A stretch of 64,000 nt of DNA from Rhodanobacter humi (lineage in GTDB: Bacteria; Pseudomonadota; Gammaproteobacteria; Xanthomonadales; Rhodanobacteraceae). This document shows, piece after piece, positions 59,450 to 64,000 of the stretch. Numbering within the stretch: position 1 is the stretch's first letter; every line of letters starts with the position of its first letter. The stretch is taken from contig NZ_JBGBPY010000001.1 of assembly GCF_041107455.1 (NCBI RefSeq), positions 3,596,001-3,660,000 of the forward strand, read 5' to 3'. The position numbers were made by a program, and so were the translations under genes. A model generated the notes under the pieces. That model ran no database searches. It was given only the letters and a program-made list of their open reading frames with translations, and had not been told where the DNA came from.

Positions 59450-61543
59450 TCAGCGCACCGTGGCGCCCGGCTGCGCGCCCTGGTCGGCGTCGAGCAGGAA
59501 CAGGTCGCTGCCGCCGTCGCCGGCGGAGAGGATCATGCCCTCGGAGAGGCCGAAGCGCATCTTGCGCGGGGCGAGGTTGGCGATGAACACCACGTTGCGG
59601 CCGAGCAGCTTTTCCGGCTCGCCGTAGGCGGCGCGGATGCCGGAGAAGATCTGCCGCTTGCCCAGCGCACCGGCGTCCAGCTCGAAGCGCAGCAGCTTGT
59701 CCGAGCCGTCCACGAACTCGCAGGCGACGACCTTGCCGATGCGCAGATCGAGCTTGGCGAAATCGTCGATGGCGATGGTGGTGGGGGCGTCGGCAGTGGC
59801 AGGAGCGGCGGCAGGCTTGGCGGTGTCGCTCACGGTTTTCTTCTTGGCAGGTTCGGTGGCAGGCGCGGGCGCGCCCAGCGATTCCCTGGAGGCTTCGACC
59901 ATGGCCTCGATGTGCTTGGGGTCGAGGCGTGCGAGCAGCGGTTCGAAGGCGTGGATGCTGTGGCCGTGCAAGGCATCGCGCGCGTCGGCGAAGCCGGCGA
60001 TGGGCGCAGCGAGAAATTGCTCGGCGTCAGCCACGGTGGCGGGCAGGATGGGTTTCAGGATGCCGGCCAGGAGACGGAACGCGGCCAGCGCAAACGAACA
60101 CACCTGGGCGAGCTCGGCGCGACGCGCCTCGTCCTTGGCCATCGTCCACGGCGCCTTCCCGGCGATGTGGCCGTTGACCAGATCGGCCATCGCCACGAAG
60201 CGGCGGGTGAGTTCGGCGAATTCGCCATCCTCATACAGCGCCTCGACGCCCTCGTACTGTGCGAGCAGGTTCTGCCACAGCGCGGTGTGTTCGGCGTCGA
60301 AGCTGGCCGCCAGCTTGCCGTCGGAGAACTTCTGCACGAAGCCCGCGGTGCGGCTGGCGATGTTCACCCACTTGCCGACCAGGTGCGAGTTGACGCGCTC
60401 CTCGAACGCCTTGAGGTCGAGGTCCACGTCCACCGGCGTGTCGTTGAGCAGGCTGGCGAAGTAGTAGCGCAGGTACTCTGGGTTGAGTCCCGAGTCCAGA
60501 TAGGTGCGCGCCTGGATGAAGGTGCCGCGCGACTTGGACATCTTCGCGCCATTCACGGTGAGGTAGCCGTTGACGTGCAGCGCGGTGGGCACGCGCATCC
60601 GCGCGCCGTGCAGCATCGCCGGCCAGAACAGGCCGTGGAAATTGATGATGTCCTTGCCGATGAAGTGGTGCATCTCGGCGGTGCTGTCGGCGCCGAGGAA
60701 GTCGTCGAACTTCAGCCCGGTGCGCTCGCACAGCGCCTTGAAACTGGCGAGGTAGCCGACCGGCGCGTCCAGCCACACGTAGAAGAACTTGCCCGGCGCG
60801 TCGGGGATCGGAAAGCCGAAGTAAGGCGCGTCGCGCGAGATGTCCCAGTCCTTCAGGCCGCCGTCCAGCCACTCGCGCAGCTTGGCGGCGACGCCGCTGT
60901 TCGCCACCGGCTTGCCGCCGGTGTACTTGCCGGCGAACCAGTCCTGCAGCAGCGACTGGAACTTCGACAGCTCGAAGAAGTAGTGCTCCGAGTCCTTCAG
61001 CACCGGCGTGGCGCCGGAGACCACCGAGTAGGGGTTGATGAGATCGGTGGGCGCGTAGGTGGCGCCGCAGTTCTCGCAGTTGTCGCCGTACTGGTCGGGC
61101 GTGCCGCACTTCGGGCAGGTGCCCTTGATGTAGCGGTCCGGCAGGAACATCTGCTTCTCGGGGTCGTACAGCTGCTGGATGCTGCGCTTGGCGATAAAGC
61201 CTGCGTCGCGCAGACGCGTGTAGATCAGTTCCGCCAGCTCGCGGTTCTCTTCCGAATGCGTGGTGTGGTAGTGGTCGTAGCTGAAGTGGAAGTCCGCGAA
61301 GTCGGCCTCGTGGCTGGCGCGGATGCCGGCGATGAACGCCTCCGGCGTCATCCCGGCCTTCTCGGCGGCCAGCATGATCGGCGTGCCGTGCGCGTCGTCC
61401 GCCGCCACGAAATGCACCTCGTTGCCCATCATCCGCTGCGCGCGCACCCAGATGTCGGTCTGGATGTAGCCCAGCATGTGGCCCAGGTGCAGCGGGCCGT
61501 TGGCGTAGGGCAGGGCGTGGGTGACGAGCAGGCGGCGGGGCAT
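59450..61543 (-). CDS. metG: Methionyl-tRNA synthetase
   Basis: A 697-aa class I synthetase. It has the HIGH-type motif HLGHMLGYIQTD, the zinc cysteines CPKCGTPDQYGDNCENC, the KMSKS motif (GAKMSKSRGTF) and a C-terminal dimerisation/tRNA-binding OB domain starting at about residue 595 (FAKLDLRIGKVVACEFVDGS). A Pro/Ala/Lys linker sits before this domain. Charges tRNA-Met for initiation and elongation. Full length. Confidence 0.97.
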   Translation of the reverse strand: MPRRLLVTHALPYANGPLHLGHMLGYIQTDIWVRAQRMMGNEVHFVAADDAHGTPIMLAAEKAGMTPEAFIAGIRASHEADFADFHFSYDHYHTTHSEENRELAELIYTRLRDAGFIAKRSIQQLYDPEKQMFLPDRYIKGTCPKCGTPDQYGDNCENCGATYAPTDLINPYSVVSGATPVLKDSEHYFFELSKFQSLLQDWFAGKYTGGKPVANSGVAAKLREWLDGGLKDWDISRDAPYFGFPIPDAPGKFFYVWLDAPVGYLASFKALCERTGLKFDDFLGADSTAEMHHFIGKDIINFHGLFWPAMLHGARMRVPTALHVNGYLTVNGAKMSKSRGTFIQARTYLDSGLNPEYLRYYFASLLNDTPVDVDLDLKAFEERVNSHLVGKWVNIASRTAGFVQKFSDGKLAASFDAEHTALWQNLLAQYEGVEALYEDGEFAELTRRFVAMADLVNGHIAGKAPWTMAKDEARRAELAQVCSFALAAFRLLAGILKPILPATVADAEQFLAAPIAGFADARDALHGHSIHAFEPLLARLDPKHIEAMVEASRESLGAPAPATEPAKKKTVSDTAKPAAAPATADAPTTIAIDDFAKLDLRIGKVVACEFVDGSDKLLRFELDAGALGKRQIFSGIRAAYGEPEKLLGRNVVFIANLAPRKMRFGLSEGMILSAGDGGSDLFLLDADQGAQPGATVR

Positions 61544-61678
61544 GGTGGGCGGACACTCCTTGGTGACCGCGCATTATGGCATCCACGGGCGCACCACGCG
61601 TGCGTCTGCAGCAAGCTTGGAAACCGGTGGTGCAGCGTGTAGTTTTCGTGGGATCGCACGTTGCCGGGATCTGAGCCG

Positions 61679-64000
61679 ATGGTCGATACCACGCGCCGTA
61701 CCTTCATTCTTTCCAGCATGGGATTGGCAAGCTACGGGCTCTTGCCGCGTGCCTTGTGGGCCGCCGGCATCGGCGGCGGGACTGCCGCGAAGTCGTCGCT
61801 GCCCGTGCACCCTGGCGAGTCGCCGATGGCGCCGCGCGAGCAATGGCTGCTCGACTTCGACTGGCGCTTCGCGTTCGGCAACGGTGTCGATCCGACCAAG
61901 GATTTCGGCTACGGATACGGCCAGGGCGATTTTTCCAAGACCGGCGACTTCAAGATCGCCACGTCCGAATTCGACGATGCCGGCTGGCGTGCCTTGAACC
62001 TGCCGCACGACTGGGCCGTGGAACTGCCGCCCGTGCACGATGACAGCGGCGACGACGACACCCGCTTGACCTCGCACGGCTACAAGCCGCTCGGGCGCCG
62101 TTATCCCGCGACCAGCGTGGGCTGGTACCGGCGCACGTTCGAGCTTCCCGCCAGCGACCGCGGCCGCCGCATCTGGATCGAGTTCGATGGCGCGATGCGC
62201 GACGTCGTGCTGTTCGTCAACGGCTGCTTCATCGGCCGGCACGACGACGGCTACACGCCGTTCCGCTTCGACCTCACCGATTTCCTGAACTACGGCGGCA
62301 AGAACGTCGTCGCCTTGCGCGTCGACGCCAGCTTCGGCGACGGCTGGTTCTACGAAGGCGCCGGCATCTACCGCCATGTCTGGCTGACCAAGCTGGATCC
62401 CGTGCATCTCGGTCGCTGGGAGAGCGTGGTGCGCTCGGCTGTCGAGGGCAACGCGGCCAAACTCGACCTGGCCACCCTCGTCGAGAACGAAGGCGAACAC
62501 GCCGTGCAGGCGTCGCTGGAATGGCGCATCACCGACGCCTCCGGCCGCGTGGTCGCGCAGGCGACGACACCCGCGCAGGCCATCGCACCCGGCGCATCGG
62601 CGGACTGCAAGGCGACGGCACGCATCGATGCGCCTTCGCTCTGGTCGCCCGACGAACCGCACCTCTACACCGCGCTGGTCAAGGTGATCGTCGATGGCGC
62701 CACGCGCGATGCCGAGCAGTTCCCGTTCGGCGTCCGCACGGCGGCGTTCGACCCCGACCGCGGCTTCTTCCTCAATGGCAAGCCACTGAAGATCCAGGGC
62801 ACCTGCAACCACCAGGATCATGCCGGCGTGGGCGCGGCCTTGCCGGACCGGCTGCAATCGTTCCGCGTGGGCGTGCTGCAAGGCATGGGCTGCAATGCCG
62901 TGCGCACCTCGCACAACATGCCGACGCCCGAGTGGGTGGAAGCCTGCGACCGCATGGGCATGCTGATGATGTGCGAGACGCGGCACATGAGCTCCAGCCC
63001 CAGCGGCATGCAGCAGCTCGACGTGATGGTGAAGCGCTACCGCAACTCGCCTTCGATCATCCTCTGGTCGATCGGCAACGAGGAATGGCGGCTGCAGAAG
63101 GGCGCGCTGGAACAGCAGGGCGAGCGCATCGGCGCGGCGATGGTCGCGCGCTGCCACGAACTCGACCCCACCCGCGTCGTGTCGGCGGCGGTCAACGGCG
63201 ACAACGAGCAAGGCGTGTCGGACGCGCTGGACGTCATCGGCTTCAACTACAACCTGAAGTACCCGGACGCGTTCCACAAAGAACACCCCAAGCGCGCGGT
63301 GTACGGATCGGAAACCTCCAGCGCCATCGCCACCCGCGGTGAATACGTCACCGACCCGAAGAAGAACACGGTCAACAGCTACGACGGCGTGGTGGAATGG
63401 GGCGAAACGCCGGAGCAATGGTGGAGCTTCTACGCCACGCGCGACTGGCTGGCCGGCGGCTTCGCGTGGACGGGCTTCGACTATCGCGGCGAACCGACGC
63501 CGTATGGCTGGCCTTCGGTGAGCTCGCAGTTCGGCATTGTCGACCTGTGTGGCTTCCCCAAGGACTACTACCACTACTACAAGGCCTGGTGGACGAAGGC
63601 GCCCAGCCTGCACGTGTTCCCGCACTGGAACTGGGCTGGCAAGGAAGGCCAGGAAATTCCGGTGTGGGTCTACACCAACCTGGACGAGGTCGAGCTGTTG
63701 CTCAACGGCAAGAGTCTGGGCACCCAGCAGGTGCCGCGCTTCGGCCACGTGCAGTGGAAGGTGGCCTACGCCCCCGGCGTGATCGAGGCGCGCGGCCGCC
63801 GGAACGGCCAGGTCGTGCGGGTCGAGCGCCGCGAAACCACCGGCCCCGCGCGCAAGCTGCGGTTGACGGCCGATCGCACGGAAATCACGGCCGACGGGCA
63901 GGACGTGGCCATGCTCACGGTCGACGTGCTCGATGCGCATGGTCGCCCGGTGCCGACGGCGAACCACAAGCTCGCGTTCCGCATTGCCGGTGCGGGCCGG
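61679..64000 (+). CDS. Tat-exported GH2 glycosidase (5' part)
   Basis: The reading frame starts at ATG 61679 and stays open to the window edge (774 codons seen, no stop). The N-terminus is a twin-arginine signal (TTRRTFILSSMGLASYGLLP). A sugar-binding domain (YRRTFELPASDRGRRIWIEF, WFYEGAGIYRHVWL), an Ig-like domain and a TIM barrel follow in GH2 order. Visible motifs are RTSHNMPTPEW, ILWSIGNEEW (acid/base Glu) and YGSETSSA (nucleophile Glu), then an extra domain (VWVYTNLDEVELLLNGKSLG). Likely a beta-galactosidase-type enzyme folded before export. Substrate unknown. The C-terminus lies beyond the window. Confidence 0.88.
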   Translation, partial: MVDTTRRTFILSSMGLASYGLLPRALWAAGIGGGTAAKSSLPVHPGESPMAPREQWLLDFDWRFAFGNGVDPTKDFGYGYGQGDFSKTGDFKIATSEFDDAGWRALNLPHDWAVELPPVHDDSGDDDTRLTSHGYKPLGRRYPATSVGWYRRTFELPASDRGRRIWIEFDGAMRDVVLFVNGCFIGRHDDGYTPFRFDLTDFLNYGGKNVVALRVDASFGDGWFYEGAGIYRHVWLTKLDPVHLGRWESVVRSAVEGNAAKLDLATLVENEGEHAVQASLEWRITDASGRVVAQATTPAQAIAPGASADCKATARIDAPSLWSPDEPHLYTALVKVIVDGATRDAEQFPFGVRTAAFDPDRGFFLNGKPLKIQGTCNHQDHAGVGAALPDRLQSFRVGVLQGMGCNAVRTSHNMPTPEWVEACDRMGMLMMCETRHMSSSPSGMQQLDVMVKRYRNSPSIILWSIGNEEWRLQKGALEQQGERIGAAMVARCHELDPTRVVSAAVNGDNEQGVSDALDVIGFNYNLKYPDAFHKEHPKRAVYGSETSSAIATRGEYVTDPKKNTVNSYDGVVEWGETPEQWWSFYATRDWLAGGFAWTGFDYRGEPTPYGWPSVSSQFGIVDLCGFPKDYYHYYKAWWTKAPSLHVFPHWNWAGKEGQEIPVWVYTNLDEVELLLNGKSLGTQQVPRFGHVQWKVAYAPGVIEARGRRNGQVVRVERRETTGPARKLRLTADRTEITADGQDVAMLTVDVLDAHGRPVPTANHKLAFRIAGAGR

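Overview
The window is high-GC gammaproteobacterial chromosome. Several things point to the Xanthomonadales, most likely Rhodanobacteraceae (Rhodanobacter/Dyella type): paired S46 dipeptidyl-peptidases, the miaA-hfq-hflX-hflK-hflC-purA block, the metG / soluble RnfB / nth neighbourhood, and scattered GTAGGAGCG-type and CCCTCTCCC-type intergenic palindromes. The assignment comes from gene content and protein character only; no 16S rRNA is present.

Layout. 1-4.4 kb: the 3' end of prpD, a tandem pair of almost identical OmpA-family outer-membrane proteins, and an RsuA/RluB-type pseudouridine synthase. 4.4-10.5 kb (minus): threonine catabolism genes tdh and kbl with a giant AsmA/DUF748 envelope gene between them. 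10.6-18.3 kb: a Gly/Met-repeat secreted protein, a secreted glycosidase-like protein and two S46 exopeptidases; two of these genes share a look-alike promoter. 18.5-24.8 kb: the housekeeping miaA-hfq-hflX-hflK-hflC-purA block. 24.9-28.6 kb: an ECF sigma/anti-sigma pair facing a subtilase and an Ala-rich secreted protein. 28.8-34 kb: a small lipoprotein, a LytS/LytTR-type two-component pair and an M1 aminopeptidase. 34.3-37.7 kb: a less GC-rich cassette of a TetR regulator and three oxidoreductases, with two matching operators. 37.8-41.2 kb (minus): ovoA followed by a PatB-like PLP lyase, which together look like an ovothiol pathway. 41.5-44.7 kb (minus): gcvP behind a tandem glycine riboswitch. 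44.7-46.7 kb: a sialidase lipoprotein, a VOC protein and tRNA-Leu(CAG). 46.8-50.5 kb: rnr-rlmB and a small membrane protein. 50.6-57.6 kb: phoU, pstB, pstA, pstC, pstS, then RNase T and an OprP-type porin; candidate Pho boxes precede pstS and the porin. 58-61.5 kb (minus): nth, a soluble RnfB-like ferredoxin and metG. From 61.7 kb a Tat-exported GH2 glycosidase runs off the right edge.

How the genes fit together. Tdh and Kbl turn threonine into glycine, and GcvP with its riboswitch disposes of excess glycine. OvoA and the adjacent PLP lyase would give a thiol-histidine antioxidant. The Pst system plus porin form a phosphate-uptake regulon. The S46, S8 and M1 peptidases and the glycosidases suit a bacterium that lives on protein and polysaccharide polymers. 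The best leads for novelty are the ovoA/PatB pair, the possibly leaderless TetR gene with matched operators, and the sigma/subtilase/Ala-rich locus.
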